The translations under genes and the position numbers were made by a program. The notes beneath the pieces were generated by a model. That model ran no database searches. It saw only the letters and a list, made by a program, of their open reading frames with translations, and was not told where the DNA came from. Of a DNA stretch of 64,000 bases, positions 48,525-61,188 are shown one piece after another. Source of the stretch: Gordionus sp. m RMFG-2023 (Eukaryota > Nematomorpha > Gordioida > Chordodea > Parachordodidae); NCBI RefSeq assembly GCF_954871325.1, contig NC_088775.1, positions 16,159,561 to 16,223,560 on the forward strand, read 5' to 3'. Within the stretch, counting starts at the first letter, position 1. Every line of letters begins with the position of its first letter.

Positions 48525-48917
48525 CATAAGGGTATCCAGGATTTTGTTAGAGGGGGGGGGGGGTTAAACAATATTAGGTGGTGTTTTCCCCATAAATTTT
48601 ATTGGGGATCTTTAGATCCACCTAATATAGGCCTTTGGCTATGTTGAATTTTTATAAAAATAATTCTGGGTTTTCATTTTTTATGAAAAGGCCTTTTTCT
48701 AAAATTTTTAATTATGGTCGTTATTTTAAAAAGTTATTAATTTTTAGCAATTTTTCTTTCAAATTCTTCCTTTTAGTGATATATTGTATACATAATTTGG
48801 AGAGAGGGGAATGGGGGGGGGGGTGAATGTGTTTGGAGGGGGGCGGGGGTTATTAACTTAAAATGATATATAAAAGAACAGGCAAATATGCGATCCCCCC
48901 TCCCTGGTCACGTGCTG
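48525..48917. mobile_element. hAT-type MITE (GTAGCCAGGATTTTG family)
   Basis: Left end CATAAGGGTATCCAGGATTT, then a G-run; right end CCTGGTCACGTGCTG preceded by a C-run. Flanks CAATGATG and AAACGATG match at 6 of 8 positions. The interior (AGGCCTTTGGCTAT; GTCGTTATTTTAAAAAGTTA) is shared with 51056-51315. The open frame at 48635-48826 is repeat-derived. Confidence 0.75.
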
Positions 48918-49439
48918 AAACGATGTATGCTACATATATGCCTGCCAATTTTAATAAACTTAGACAAAGTATGGTAAATTGAGACTTCAGGAAGCAAATC
49001 TCAGTTTAAATCAATAAGATTGTGATATTATAAGATAATCTCTGAGTGGATATACTTAACTGCATCTTGAGATAAATTGCTACATAAAGTACTAGCCTCT
49101 AAATATTAGTATCATATATTCATAACAATGTTAAATTTGATCTTTAACATAGAATTTATATGGAGATTAAATTAGAGAGGATTTAAGCTCCCTTTTGGAT
49201 ACATTTCTATATGTTTAGGATTATGGGGCCATAACTAAAAATGATAAATGAATATCAAAACCATTTTTGAAGTCAGGCTTATATGTCACTATATAGAAAA
49301 TAGGTTAATAAGATTTTCGCTCCTTAGACTGCCATTTCAATCTTCCTTTTTTTAACCAAAGCATAACTAGGTAGGAGTTAAAAATTATGTGACTTTGTTG
49401 CTTATCTATTAATTACAGTTGAAATTAGTTTTCTGGAAA
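48918..49439. other. AT-rich DNA, no gene seen
   Basis: No motif recognised. Confidence 0.35.
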
Positions 49440-49775
49440 CAACTATCGGCTATAGGTCTCAGAACAGTACGGTTGGCCCCAAACTGCTTTGCTATTTTTA
49501 AAAATAATTTTCGGCTCGGTTCATAAAAATTTTTCCCGGTTCGTGAAAATAATTCTGTACAACTTCTATCTTGGGTCGTAATATTTTTTTCTTAAGGAAA
49601 TTGGCATATATTTTTCTAATGTTAATCAATAATTTGCTAAATTCTGGACCGACACATAAAAATATGTTACACAATAGGTTTAGTCAGAACCGGCCCGATA
49701 AATATTTTTTTAAATTACCCGGCTCAAAAATCTTGAACTCGGCTTGGGCCGGGCATCGTCGATTTTTAATCTAAT
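49440..49775. mobile_element. GC-rich hAT-like MITE relic (GGCCCGG family)
   Basis: Blocks CTATAGGTCTCAGAACAG, TCGGCTCGGTTCATAAA, ACCGGCCCGATAAAT, TACCCGGCTC and CTTGGGCCGGGCATCG spaced by AT-rich DNA. The open frames on both strands here are repeat artefacts. Confidence 0.5.
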
Positions 49776-51055
49776 ACCACTATCAGGATTATCTTGGCAT
49801 CGCAGAATATATGCCTGACTTACTGGCTCAGGAATAGTAAATCTTAATATTTTACTGCTAAATCTATTTTTTTTTAGTAAAGATTTTGCTAATATCTGCA
49901 GGTTTGACCTCATCTAGACTCCTTTTAAATGATCTAAGAGCTAGAAATACTTCATCAATGGATAAAGAATGTGGAGACGAAAATATAAAACAGATTATGA
50001 TGTGGTATGTTTAATGTGATATTAAAAGTCTTTTGATCAATTAACTCGTTTTTATTATTCGAAAGAGCAGTTATTGATGAATTTGAATTTATACTTTTTT
50101 CGCCAAATATTTTAAGAAGTAAATTCGTTCATGTTATCGGAAAACATTTCGGTTTGTTCGAACGTCGATTATGATCATCGAAAGAGAAATTGGATAGAGC
50201 TTCAACAGAAATATGATAAAATTTAATTTTAAAAAATTGGAACAAAAGATTGCCTCTATTTCGGATTCCTGGTTTTTTATAATTTAAATATTCTTTGGCC
50301 CAACCAGCTACCCCCCCCCCCTTCCCCTTTTCTCCAAATTTATATTTATTTATAAAATGTGATTAAATATGTTAACAGAATCATTGGACTTTAAATTAAA
50401 AAAACATTGTGCTATGCCACAGAGTATAAATATGCTCTAATATAGAGTTTCTGTTTATGACATTTTTCATCTTCGAAATATTTATTTGGGGTTATATAAC
50501 TATCCATAAAACGTTTCTCGCTTCTTGATTTTTTTTCCATACATAATATCATTAATCTTAGCCTTATGTGATTAGGTTTTCTGGCTTAACCCCTTACCCA
50601 AAATCCACACAAAAAAATTCATATCTCTCGTTTTAAAATAATCTAAAATGGCTATTTTTTTATTTTTAAACATACGATTTTATTAGAAATGAACTCCAAC
50701 ATGGGATAAAGTGCCTATCCTATTGTGTATTTTTTAATTTTTTTCAAATAATCTGCTTAATAGTGTTTTAACAGTTTATTACTGTCTTGTCTAAAATTCA
50801 TAGAAGCAATTTACTGATTCTGAATTACATTTCTGGTAATATCAGCCTTTTCTTAAGTTTAACGCCCTCGTAAATTATTAGAATTAAGAGACTCCAGATC
50901 TTCACGTATTCTAAATAAATTTTAATCCTCATTGTTCCCTGAAATGTTTAACGAAGATAAAAAAAATACAATATGGCCTTCAAAGCAGAGTCTAAACAAA
51001 ACATTTATAATTTTAGACCAAAATGTGTGCTACATATGGGAAAAAAGATTATTCG
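49776..51055. other. AT-rich DNA with a C-run scrap
   Basis: A C-run near 50310 (CCAGCTACCCCCC) looks like the sub-terminal part of a local hAT MITE. No gene found. Confidence 0.35.
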
Positions 51056-51315
51056 CCTAAGCGTAGCCAGGATTTTGCTAAGAGAGGGGGGAAGTATACT
51101 ATTAAGTGTGCCCCCCCCCACCACAAATTTAATTGGATACTTTAAGTCCCCTTATAGTAGGCCTTTGGCTATATTATATTTTTAAAAAAGGGTTTTCACT
51201 TTTATTTTTATAAAAATGTTTTTTTTCAAAAGTGTGGAATTATTATAGTCGTTATTTTAAAAAGTTATTAACTTTTACAAATTTTTCTTTAAATTTCTTC
51301 TTTAATGTGATAAAT
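51056..51315. mobile_element. hAT-type MITE, second copy, interrupted by an LTR element
   Basis: AAGCGTAGCCAGGATTTTG start and G/C runs; the interior matches 48525-48917 (AGGCCTTTGGCTAT; AAAAAGTTATTAACTTTTA). Similarity stops where the LTR of the next element begins at about 51316. The short open frame at 50973-51185 overlaps it and is not a gene. Confidence 0.7.
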
Positions 51316-51399
51316 TGTTATCATATATGAAAATATATAAATGATAAATAGAAAGGAAAAAAAATCGTACAAAAACATTCAATCATTTATTTTAATTTG

Positions 51400-51545
51400 G
51401 AATATATTTTTAATATTTTTGTTAATTGGAATATATTTTTAATATTTTTGTTAATTGGAATATATTTTTAATATTTTTGTTAATTGGAATATATTTTTAA
51501 TATTTTTGTTAATTGGAATATATTTTTAATATTAATTTTTATTTG
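51400..51545. repeat. 29-bp tandem repeat inside the 5' LTR
   Basis: Five copies of TTGGAATATATTTTTAATAT plus TTTTTGTTAA; the 3' LTR has only one diverged copy, so the expansion followed insertion. Confidence 0.9.
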
Positions 51546-51671
51546 TAATGTGAATATTATTTTGATATAGATGAAGAATAAACTACACAATAAAAGATTT
51601 GTTACACAATAAGAGGTGATACCAATTATTATCAAATATATATATCTTATTATTTTTGAGAACTTAATAAA

Positions 51672-51690
51672 TGGCGCCGTGACATATAAT
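51672..51690 (+). promoter_or_regulatory. Primer-binding site
   Basis: TGGCGCCGTGACATATAA directly follows the 5' LTR. It shares its first 7 bases with the PBS of the 36017 element; priming tRNA not identified. Confidence 0.65.
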
Positions 51691-52229
51691 TCACATAACT
51701 AACCTGGGTAAAAGAAAAATTTGTAGAAGAATTATATTGAACAATTTGAAGAAATATTGAAATAGAAGTATAAAGAGATATATTAAATTAATTTGAATAA
51801 AAATCATTTAAGTAATTATAAAGAAGTTGATTATACAATTGAAGAAACATCTTTTAAATAGAATTAGAAATAGAATAGTTTAGAAAAATTTTAAAAAAGA
51901 AGAAAATTAAATTTAAAATTATATAAGAATAATAATTTGAATTTAGATTTAAGAATATAATAGTAGAAAATAAAATAAATAAATATAAGTCATTGGATTA
52001 AAAGATTTTGAAGAAATATAAATTAAATTAAAGTTACCAGAATTATAGTAAATGAGTTCTAATTTAATTAAATTAAACTAATGTATAAAAAAAAATTGTA
52101 TAATATATGTTATACAATAATTATCTTATTAATAAGCATTATTATATACATAAGAGAAGTAAGAGTAATAATAGTAAAATTATTATAAAACTTATAAGAA
52201 AGATCAAAGAATAAGTTTAAAATATTATA

Positions 52230-52499
52230 ATGTACATAACCATAAGTGAAAAAGATAAAATTATAAGTAATATTTTAGCAAATATATGCACCTTATTAGT
52301 ATTAAAGGTAGGAATGTTATTAGGAGGGAGAAATAGAAGAGAAGATATAAGGGAGAAGACAAAAAGTTACAAGAGTAGAGAGTATGTCAGGTGTTATAAC
52401 TGCAGTGAAGCAGGACACTTCGCAAGTTAATGTAGGGATAATAGATATAAGAGATACGAATCAAAGGAAGAGGAAGGAAGGAAAGATAGAAGGTAAGGC
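52230..52499 (+). pseudogene. Gag nucleocapsid scrap with broken CCHC knuckle
   Basis: The plus strand is open from 52230 and reaches a CYNCSEAGH zinc-knuckle motif near 52395-52420, typical of retroelement Gag. A TAA stop lies between its His and final Cys, followed in frame by a basic tail to a second stop at about 52499. The upstream part has little Gag-like content. Decayed, not functional. Confidence 0.65.
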
Positions 52500-54480
52500 A
52501 TGTGATATAAAAGTTTAAAAAAAGGATTTTGTGTAAATAAATAAATTAATTTCATAAATATACATTTTATAAATACATATAGGAATATTAAAATAAATGG
52601 ATAATTAGAAATTGTAAAAAGTAAGTATATTTGAATATTAATAAGTGAACTCTATTAGGTGAGAAGGTAGGAAATTATAGGTGATAAATAAGATAAGAAA
52701 AAATATTTGAATAATAGTGATAATAAAATTTGAATCTAATATAGAAATGAAGGATTATTAGGGGAATAAAGAAGTTAAGAACTAAAGATATAAGGAGTTA
52801 ATAAAAGGTTTAATTGACAAAGAAGTTTATCTATATTACATCGGTTAAACCAGAATAAATTTCATAGGCGTACGTCATAGTACACTTAATCCTACATTAG
52901 AATTAAGGTAAAGGAAGGAAGATTATTATATTTGCTTCAGGTTGAAGATTTTATATACGTACGTCATAGTACACACAAGCAATTAGAATTAAGGTAAAGG
53001 AAAGAAGATTATTTTATATGATTCAGGTTGAGCATGCATCAGAGTATAAGTCTGCATTACTATAATTATTCTGGTAAGACAATGAAATAAATGAAAATTA
53101 TAGTACAGATAAACTTAAATTAAATGGAGATAAATTTAGAAGAACAGATAATTTCAATGTTAGGGAAATAATGGGGATTTGTTAACATAATTTTAGTAAC
53201 TTGGAACTTTTAAAAGAAGATTAAAAGGGAGGATAACTTTATTAGGATTAAATTTTCTTATATAAAATTGAATAATAAAGTGGAATAAGAAGTGAGAATC
53301 AAAATTATGGATTTTGATAGAATGATCACAATTAGGGAATAATGATTTTAAATTGAGAATTCATATAAAGGGTTATGAAGGAAGGATACAGAGGGAGAGT
53401 GAATTTATATAGAATTGAAATATTTTTAGAAATTATGGGAATTTGTGAATGTGGTAAAGTAAGAGGGTTAGTAGGAAACTTTTGAGTTAATTATTAATGA
53501 TTTATAGCGAAAAGGGTATGAAGTAAAGAGAGACAAAGCAATATAAAAAAAAGGTAGAAGAAAGTAAGGAAAGATATTTAAGGGATTAATAAGGGACAAC
53601 ATATAAAGACTCATAAGAAAAGATCGTTAAATTACATAGGTCACTAAAGATAATACAAGTCGAGCAGCGAATGACAAGGATTAGATCTTAGTTATATTTT
53701 ATCTATTTTACATTTAAATTCTCCTTTTTCTACATCTTAATTAATTAGTTAACAATTATTTATAATTTTAAGTTATATTTTCTCTAGCATTAAATTTTTA
53801 CAATCATTATCTAGATTAAATTATTTTATTTTTTTTGCACATAAATTTTTGTAGTGCAAAATAAAATAAATAATATTGCAATAATTCTATACCTACACTC
53901 ACACCAGATATAACTTATTGTTAGACACGCAAACAAATTCATAATATTGTATAACAGATGCACACTTATATAACATATATTTGTAAAATGAACAAACATA
54001 AATAGATTTACTTTATTGTAACAATAAGCACAATAAAATAATCCTAAAGGTGACAAATCACTATTTATGTATACATAAGGAAATAACCGGAATTAAAGGA
54101 GGAGTGAGAGTAGATTGAAAGACAAGAATGGACGCAAAACGAGGAAGGGAGACAGACGTTAAAGTACGAAAAGATGGAAATGAAGTGAAAAAGTGGAACA
54201 AAGGAAATGATAACGATGAAGACTAAAATAAATGGTGATGGTGAAACAAATGAATTGTTTTAGTCGGAATACGATGAATGACGAAAGTATCAGAGCATTG
54301 GAGTAAGAGTAAATCAGATGGAGAGTAGAAAAAATAACAACATTGATAACAATTGATTACAAAGATTGAATTTGTGTTGTAAGGAATTCGATACTGAGAG
54401 AGTAGAATGAAGGAAACATGAAAGCTATGAAAGAAACTGATCGAATGGAAGATGAGTGAAGGATCGGGGACAAGCAAAAT

Positions 54481-54492
54481 AAAGAGGGGAGA
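54481..54492 (+). promoter_or_regulatory. Polypurine tract
   Basis: AAAGAGGGGAGA immediately before the TGTCATATATG start of the 3' LTR. Confidence 0.75.
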
Positions 54493-54639
54493 TGTCATAT
54501 ATGAAGTAAATTAGAAAGAAAAAAGAAATATCGTACAAAAACATTCATTCATTATTTTAATTTGGATATTCTTTTAAATTTTTTTAGTTATTTTATTTTA
54601 TTTAATATTAATTTTTATTTCGTGATAGGAGGGGGCAAT

Positions 54640-55465
54640 TTGTTCAGAGTGGGGATTCAAATGAAGAAGTAAGTTGAATGAGGATAAGAGACTATCTCTA
54701 TAAAAATGTATAGAAATAATCGTTAAAATCAGTGTGTTTATATGAATTTCAATGTTAAATAAAAGTAAAATAAAGGTCTATGATAGTCTACTCTATCCCA
54801 TTTCGCTTAAGTCGTCATATTCTAATTTAATCTTCTTTTTTTCCTATCAATATAATTTTAGTTACCTTTTTTGTTTATTATTATATAGTTTATTTTATAA
54901 CTCCTTTTGTTTTGTTTTCGGATAATATTGTAGTTATAATCAAATTTTTAATAATGTACAAGAGTTTTTAATAATCAAATTCATTCATTTTCGTTGATAA
55001 TAGATTAAGATCTGAATGATAAGAACCAAGGATTCTGAGATATTTGAGAGCTAAAAGAATCAAGTCATCATATACTGAATATATAAAGGATCAGCTCTGC
55101 TTCTTATAAAAAAATATTACTAAATATGTAAATTATGTAATAAATCAAGACAATCTGATAGTTCTTATAATTCAGACTTGCTTATTTTTGCTTAGATATA
55201 AAATATTTTAGACAAAGACATCTGGTACTCAAACCGAACCTGAACCAAATTTAAACCGGTATTAACCATTATCTACCAATAAACAGAACAATTAAAAAAT
55301 TTTTTACCGGAACCTGAACAGAATCCTTAAAAAATACTAATAATTAGTTTTAAATTTTAACTCTTTAAAAGATGATTGCAACGCTATTATAATAATTTTT
55401 CAATGGTTGTAATATTTTATTATAAAAATCAATTTTATCAACTATTATATCCATATATAAAATAT
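54640..55465. other. AT-rich DNA with a GGTTC-type repeat scrap
   Basis: AAACCGAACCTGAACCAAAT and TTACCGGAACCTGAACAGAA (about 55230-55320) form an inverted, degenerate repeat resembling the GAACCGTTATAAC blocks in the nested element at 6170-6310. No gene. Confidence 0.4.
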
Positions 55466-55655
55466 ATGTCGTATTGGAATATGGAATCTATAGGCATTTA
55501 TTAAGAACAATTTTTAAATTTTGAAAATATAAATTGACCGGAAATGTATTTAGGCATAAATTTTAAACAATTTTTTACTATTAAATTTATATGGGATTTA
55601 AAATTGAGAAATTAAAAATCCTCATGGATTCCATACCCCACTGCGGGATAGATAT
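55466..55655. mobile_element. Short MITE related to the 5849-7859 element
   Basis: Left end ATGTCGTATTGGAATATGG and right end GGATTCCATACCCCACTG are inverted; the left matches the terminal GTCGTATTGGGG of the 5849 element. About 190 bp, non-coding. Target duplication unclear. Confidence 0.55.
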
Positions 55656-56293
55656 AAAGAAAGTATAAATCTTTTATATTATATACATGAAAATCGACTA
55701 TAAATTTTTTTTTGAGGCATTTTTGTTTTGTACAAAAATATAAATATAAATTATTTTTTTACTCGTTTATAGTATATTTGTTTATAATAAATATAAATAA
55801 TTAACAAAAATATAATATAATAATATGTAATCGGAAGGTAGTTTTTTTTAATCTTCTCCAAATTCACTCTTTCATTATTTTTGATGGACTTAATAATTGG
55901 TTTTATAAATTGTAAAGAATTTTAATGGGGAAAAGAATAAATTCGTGAGCTCAGAAATACCTTATAATGAGCTGTGATTGTTCTAGCGATTTAAACGATA
56001 TATTTTTTAGGTAAAGTTTCGATGCGTGGAACCAATTAGCTATCATTGGACTTCGTTTGTTAATGTGAATCGATTTCCATACCTTAATATTTTAGGTTGG
56101 GAGGAGGAAAATAAAAATTAGTATCCAAATCACCAAATCTAATTCGTTTATTGACAGAATATAAATAAAAATTATTCAATCGTAAATGATCAAATTATCT
56201 GAAATCAATTAGGATCGGTATTCTGTATCTACTTGAATACATTTTTTGGCGGATTCAGATTATATAAAAAAAGCTTTAAAACAAAGATCGTTC
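55656..56293. other. AT-rich DNA, no gene seen
   Basis: Nothing recognised before the hAT copy 2 terminus. Confidence 0.35.
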
Positions 56294-58292
56294 CAGGCGC
56301 GTACGCAGCGAGAAGGGGGAAAACAAATTTCCCCCCCCCCTCCCTCATCTAAAAAAACTAAGAAATGCAAATGCCGGAAATATTTTTCACAAATATTATT
56401 GTTTATATTAATTTATATTTTATAATATTTATTCCTATCTCTTTCTTATTAAATATAATTTAATTACATTTATTTATCACAATCATCTACAAAGCTATTT
56501 TATCAATTAATTTCGATTTCAAGTTTTCTTTGGCTTAATATTCTATTACTTTCAAATTTCTATTCAATTAATAATTATTGATATAAGGAAATTTTATACA
56601 CATATTGATGATGATGGAATTCAGAATCCTAGTCATCTTACAAAAATGTATAAAAGATAATTTTTTAACATTTTATAATATTTACTCTTAGTAATTAAAA
56701 TCTCTCCCATAATAAATACAAATAATGAAAGAATAGTTGGAAGAATAATTGCTGATATAATTGAGAGTCAGGATATAGAGCTTTTGAAAGGTTAATTATA
56801 CTAAATAAATATTTAGGCAGTTTTTAATGAGAAATGTGCAGCAAAATTAATCAAAATGGGCAGTTATTTTAATTAAACGAGTAGTAGAAAAAACATTTGG
56901 TTGGTTTTTTGGCAGTTAATTCATTTTCATGGGCAGTATTTAAAATAAATAGGGAGTTTTAAAATTATTAGGCTAGTATTTTATAAATAATTTTCTATTT
57001 TTATATATTTATGGAGGTTTAATTTTCTTTTTTTAAACATCTACTTTGGAAATGGATTTAATTATGTAATGAAATTACTTTTCAAAAACATAACATTGAC
57101 TTGATTGAGACGATGAGAATAGCGGGGAACATTTTATTGGAACTCAAGAAAATTAGGGTTAATGTTGATGAAGAATTTCATATTTTAGATGTTATTGTTG
57201 AGCCAAAAGCAGATAGTTTAATATTTGTATATCCCAACTTGCAGCAAAGCAATCATGGTCCAAACATTAATTTAGGGTCAATAGAAGAGTATTATAAAAT
57301 AAGTCTTTATCCCTCTCTTAGATACATTCATAACTCAAATGAATAAACGGTTTTTAATTTATCAGGCAGCATTTACCAATCTTCAGGTATTACTCTAAAA
57401 ACCTTCTCAACCTTTTTTAGATGGTGATAGAAAAAAATAAAATATTTGGCAGATTTTTATCACGAAGTTGTTAAAGTATCTTATGATGCCTTATTAGCTG
57501 AATACCAACTATGGTATAAAAAATTAACTATTGCTGATATAGTTCCAAAAAATGCTATAGATTGCATCATTTCAAACATCTTTTAGATTATTTTCCCAAT
57601 GTATTAAAATTATTATATATATTAGCAACTCTTCCCATTAGTACTACAACTAATGAGAGAACATACATTTTCTTCTTTAAGAAGAATAAAAACCTACAGA
57701 AGTACAACTTCTGAAAGTAGTTTGAATGGTTTGGCCCTTTTGAATATTCATAGGCATTTGAACGGGTGAGATAATTGGAAAATTAGCGCAATCCCAACGA
57801 AGATTAAATTTTAATGATATTTTTTGGTCAATTTTATTTTTTAACGTGTTATAAATATTTTCATGAATACTATAAGTTATTATACATACAAAACACAATT
57901 ATTCATAAGAAACTTTTTATGCATCAATTTATATTGCCTACATTTAAATTTTTTATACTTTATATATAAATATTTTAAGGGCTCAAAAAATTCAAATTTC
58001 TATTTTGGGTCATTTATTTTATAGTTATTCATGCTGGTTATATTCACTTAAGGTTTTTTCATATTCATTTTATTTTTCATATGCCGTCGGTTATATCCGT
58101 ATAATATTATTTAATTCACATTTATTTTATAGTTTTTTATATGCCGGTTTATATATTTAATTTTTTATAATTCACATCAATTAAAAATTGTTTATCATAG
58201 TTATTAGACCTAATAAATGCTTGATATTTAAATAACAATAATATTATCTTAAAAAAATTTAATTCCCTAGCAAATTCCCGCCTACACTCCTG
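56294..58292 (+). mobile_element. hAT element (CAGGCGCGTAYGCAG family), copy 2
   Basis: Left end CAGGCGCGTACGCAG, right end CCGCCTACACTCCTG (inverted, diverged). Flanks GATCGTTC and GATTGTGA agree at 5 of 8 positions. The interior matches copy 1 (20655-22701) in opposite orientation, both in transposase and in the 3' non-coding part (AAAAAATTCAAATTTCTATT, then TTTGGGTCATTTA). A 56810-57000 segment with repeated GGGCAGT motifs has no obvious match in copy 1. Confidence 0.85.
57101..57770 (+). pseudogene. hAT transposase remnant (ZMYM1-like type)
   Basis: Ordered coding blocks in shifting frames: an 81-codon open piece at 57101-57346 ending SIEEYYKISLYPS; in another frame, LLDTFITQMNKRF near 57315-57355; YHEVVKVSYDALLAEYQLW near 57460-57510; TTNERT near 57645; then RRIKTYRSTTSESS and LNGLALLNIHRHLNG with a stop at about 57768-57770. 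These are the middle and C-terminal dimerisation region of hAT transposases of the ZMYM1/52-kDa-repressor-like type. At least three frame breaks, so inactive. Confidence 0.8.
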
Positions 58293-58553
58293 GATTGTGA
58301 TTTACCAACTTTAAATCCCGTTATTTACAGTATTTTTTTTTAATTTTAATAAACTAATATTTTTCGGAACATATTTCCAGCAAGTTGTAAAATGCCTATC
58401 CTATAAATTTATATAATTTTATAAGATATTAATTAAGACAATATGCGTATATTGAGGGATTATGCGATTAAAATATAATATATCTATAAATTCTCGCTTT
58501 TAAAGTAAACCCTTGTAATAAAAAATAAATGAAAATAAATTTATAATTAGTGC

Positions 58554-60911
58554 TTACATTTCTCTGCAGCGGTCATCGAACTCTCTGGGACAATGGTGCT
58601 TAAATCTTCCTTTGTAATATTTATTGTTTTTGTAATTACGATAGTATTCTTCACAGCGAGCGTAACTGTTATGGCACGTTTTGTCTGGGAATAAAAAAAT
58701 AACATAGAAAATAGTTATGTATAGTTAGGAATATAAGACAAAATATTTAGTGTCTTAGAGTGCGTCCTAATTTGACTTATTGCTGAACAGCTGGGTGTCT
58801 AGTTATCTATATCACTTCGACTAAACAGCCAAAAAAAAGGGAGAAAAATAAAACAAAAGAAACGGGAAAATATATATGAAAAATAACCATGTCACCAAAC
58901 ACATGAATTAAAATAGGATATCCTAGTTAAAAAGCATTTAGCCTAGGCTAAACATAAATAAGTATCAATAGGACACACCCTTATGTAGTCAATTCCGTGC
59001 AATCCACAATTGCGCGCATAGATATTTTGCATTGAAATATCTTTTTTATGTGTTTTTTTATAAAAATATTAGATAACATAGTATAGTATATCCTTACATA
59101 CCAATATTTTACTTATCACTTTTATAATGGCAGTTGTGGCTTAGAAGAGTCAGATACTTTTTCTAAGATTTAGCAGCTTCATGATATATGCCAATTCACG
59201 TAATATTCTATTATTGTCTGAAATTTATAAGGTAAATATTATCCACATGCGGCAATACATTACCCGTTAAAATCAGGTTTTAAAAATAAAAAGAGACTTA
59301 GTAATTATAGTTAAAGTTGGAAAATAGCACAGTTAATTTGTTGAGCGAATTTTTAAAATTTAAAAATTATTTTTTATAAAAGGTAGCACATTATCTTACC
59401 GCATTTGGTATATAATTTCCCCGCGAATGAACCACGCGTCTCGCACCTTCCATTTTCCAAGCATTTTGTGCAACCTTGACTCTTCCCCGCGGTATACGGG
59501 TGATCCATTTCTGTCGGTGTGTTGCCCCTGGTTATTTTTTTTAAAATATGAAAAACTAACTTAAGCTAATCTATTGAATTAAATTGGAGCAGGTAAATGA
59601 TCAAAAAGTTTCTTTCTTTCTTTGGAATGTTATTTAGGAGGTTGAATGAGGGGTATGGGACAATCTTATTATAAATAATATTGATTTTAGACTCCATATT
59701 TAGTCTAAATTTTTTTTCTGAAATTTAAATTATAGTTATTTGTAAAAAGAAATATTAACTTATTACTTTTATAAAAATTTAATTATTTTTTTTACTTCGG
59801 ACAATAATTGCAAGCCCAGTGAAAGTATAACCCGCGAGGATCATTGGGACAATAAGAAATAGCACATCCGACATATTGCGAACTACTCCATACTAACTAT
59901 ATTTTTCGAAAAAGTTATTGCATTTGAAACTGAATATATATATATAACAATAATAATTTAATATGAAATCTATTTAACTTGCACGTAATGTGCAACAGTC
60001 GGGTAATATGGCTTGCCCTCTCTATAAAACGTTTTTTGTGGTCCTCCATAAATATAACTATATTTTTCAGCATCCCAAGCATTGATAACATCATCCCAAC
60101 CGCCCAAATGTGATGTGTATGCTAAATTTTGTCCACATCCATATTTTTTGAAATCTAAAAAATAGTTTATTATTTTTAGAAATAAATAATTTTTTGTTTC
60201 AAACATTTAGGTGTTCTATCTGATATATTGTCATGTCCTGTTATGCAACTAATTGCCCAATTTTCTGCCAATTTTTGTGCTTCATCATTCCAGCTCTAAT
60301 AATCGTAAATAAAATGTTTAAGGGGAAAATAATTATTAGAAATTTACTAATGCCATCATATCTTGAGCTGGTGGATAGACATTAGCACGTGCATAGTTAT
60401 GAGTTGTGATTATAATTCTTTTGTCGATAGTATTCATTACCATTAATTTTACTTTTCCATACCATTTGTATTTCTTAAATTATATATATAGCCTAATATA
60501 ACAAACCTTATTTTTTTTACATCAATATTATATTTTGTGTTCATTTCTTGAGTTAAACATTGGTATAACACAACTCTTACCACTCACCACTCTCTTAAAA
60601 TATTGATATTATTTCATATCACGTGAAATTTATACGATCAAATTAAAATAAAAAATTTTAAAATGAGGTTATTAAGTTTTCATAAAGGGATTCCCAACTA
60701 CATGGAAACTTTTAAAACTCTGTATCTGTTACTGTTAGAGTTTTTTTTTAGCCATTGAATAAAAATAATAGAATAGAATGAAATTAGATTAAATTAAATA
60801 CCGTCGATGAAATTGCGCTCTTTGGCTTCCAATTTATATTTTTAGACGTAAGTTGATGAATTTTATCACGAGATTTTGTCATCTTATTTTCGATTCTAGT
60901 ATAATGACGAC
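58554..60911 (-). CDS. CAP/SCP-domain secreted protein (antigen 5-like), 5'-incomplete
   Basis: Seven minus-strand exons join in phase: 60911-60802, 60473-60348, 60295-60205, 60154-59979, 59896-59796, 59527-59400, 58684-58554 (TAA at 58556-58554); about 286 residues without the 5' end. Seen in order: HNYARANVYPPAQDM; WNDEAQKLAENWA; HDN block; GCGQNLAY; the CAP signature, whose HYVQ ends exon 4 and LVWSSSQYVGC opens exon 5; then the second CAP signature around HWACNYCPK, split at the exon 5/6 junction. Beyond the CAP fold a cysteine-rich tail of two exons carries eight Cys (GCTKCLENGRC; CHNSYARC; FKHHC; DDRC). CAP proteins are mostly secreted; insect members include venom allergen 5 and salivary proteins, but the role cannot be told from sequence. 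The signal peptide exon was not found; it should lie right of 60911. A Harbinger-type MITE sits in the last intron. Confidence 0.9.
58758..58980. mobile_element. PIF/Harbinger-type MITE in CAP intron
   Basis: Left end GAGTGCGTCCTAATTTGAC, right end AATAGGACACACCC (inverted), flanked by TTA on both sides (58755-58757, 58981-58983). It has an inner TAGCCTAGGCTA palindrome. Lies between exons 6 and 7 of the CAP gene. Confidence 0.8.
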
Positions 60912-61180
60912 CTTTAAACATAAAATAAATATAAAATTATTTATAATCATCAATGCACTTTGATAAATATTAAATAAAAATAAAATTTATCTATATAAAT
61001 TTTTATAATATTAATTTATTCCCCGAAATATTTTTTATTGTTAATTTTAACTATTTCTAACATGCACCTGATCATATATTAATTCCTATTAGAATTTGGC
61101 ATATATTTAATTAACTTTTGGAGCCTTTAGAAAACCTTTAAGGACATGAGAACCAGTTTATAAGTGGTAGGTACTTCTAC
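60912..61180. other. Upstream flank of the CAP gene
   Basis: AT-rich; no further CAP exon or promoter motif recognised before the MITE at 61189. Confidence 0.35.
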
Positions 61181-61188
61181 CACGAGAT

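Larger units (their letters stand above)
51316..54630 (+). mobile_element. Decayed LTR retrotransposon (Gypsy-like)
   Basis: 5' LTR about 51316-51671, starting TGTTATCATATATGAA; TGG-type primer-binding site at 51672; CCHC zinc-knuckle scrap near 52390-52435; polypurine tract AAAGAGGGGAGA at 54481-54492; 3' LTR starting TGTCATATATGAA at 54493, which shares only about 130 bp with the 5' LTR (CGTACAAAAACATTCA...TTTAATTTGGA...AATATTAATTTTTATTT) before diverging near 54626. No intact gag or pol; stops are everywhere. The plus strand from 51680 to about 53640 is markedly C-poor and purine-rich. A ~108-bp direct duplication lies at 52865-53040. It inserted into the MITE at 51056. Confidence 0.75.

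Noticed and set aside
54223-54498. 91-residue minus-strand frame before the 3' LTR
   Set aside because: It is the reverse of a purine-rich retroelement interior; the Phe/Ser/His-rich composition follows from that bias and overlaps the PPT.
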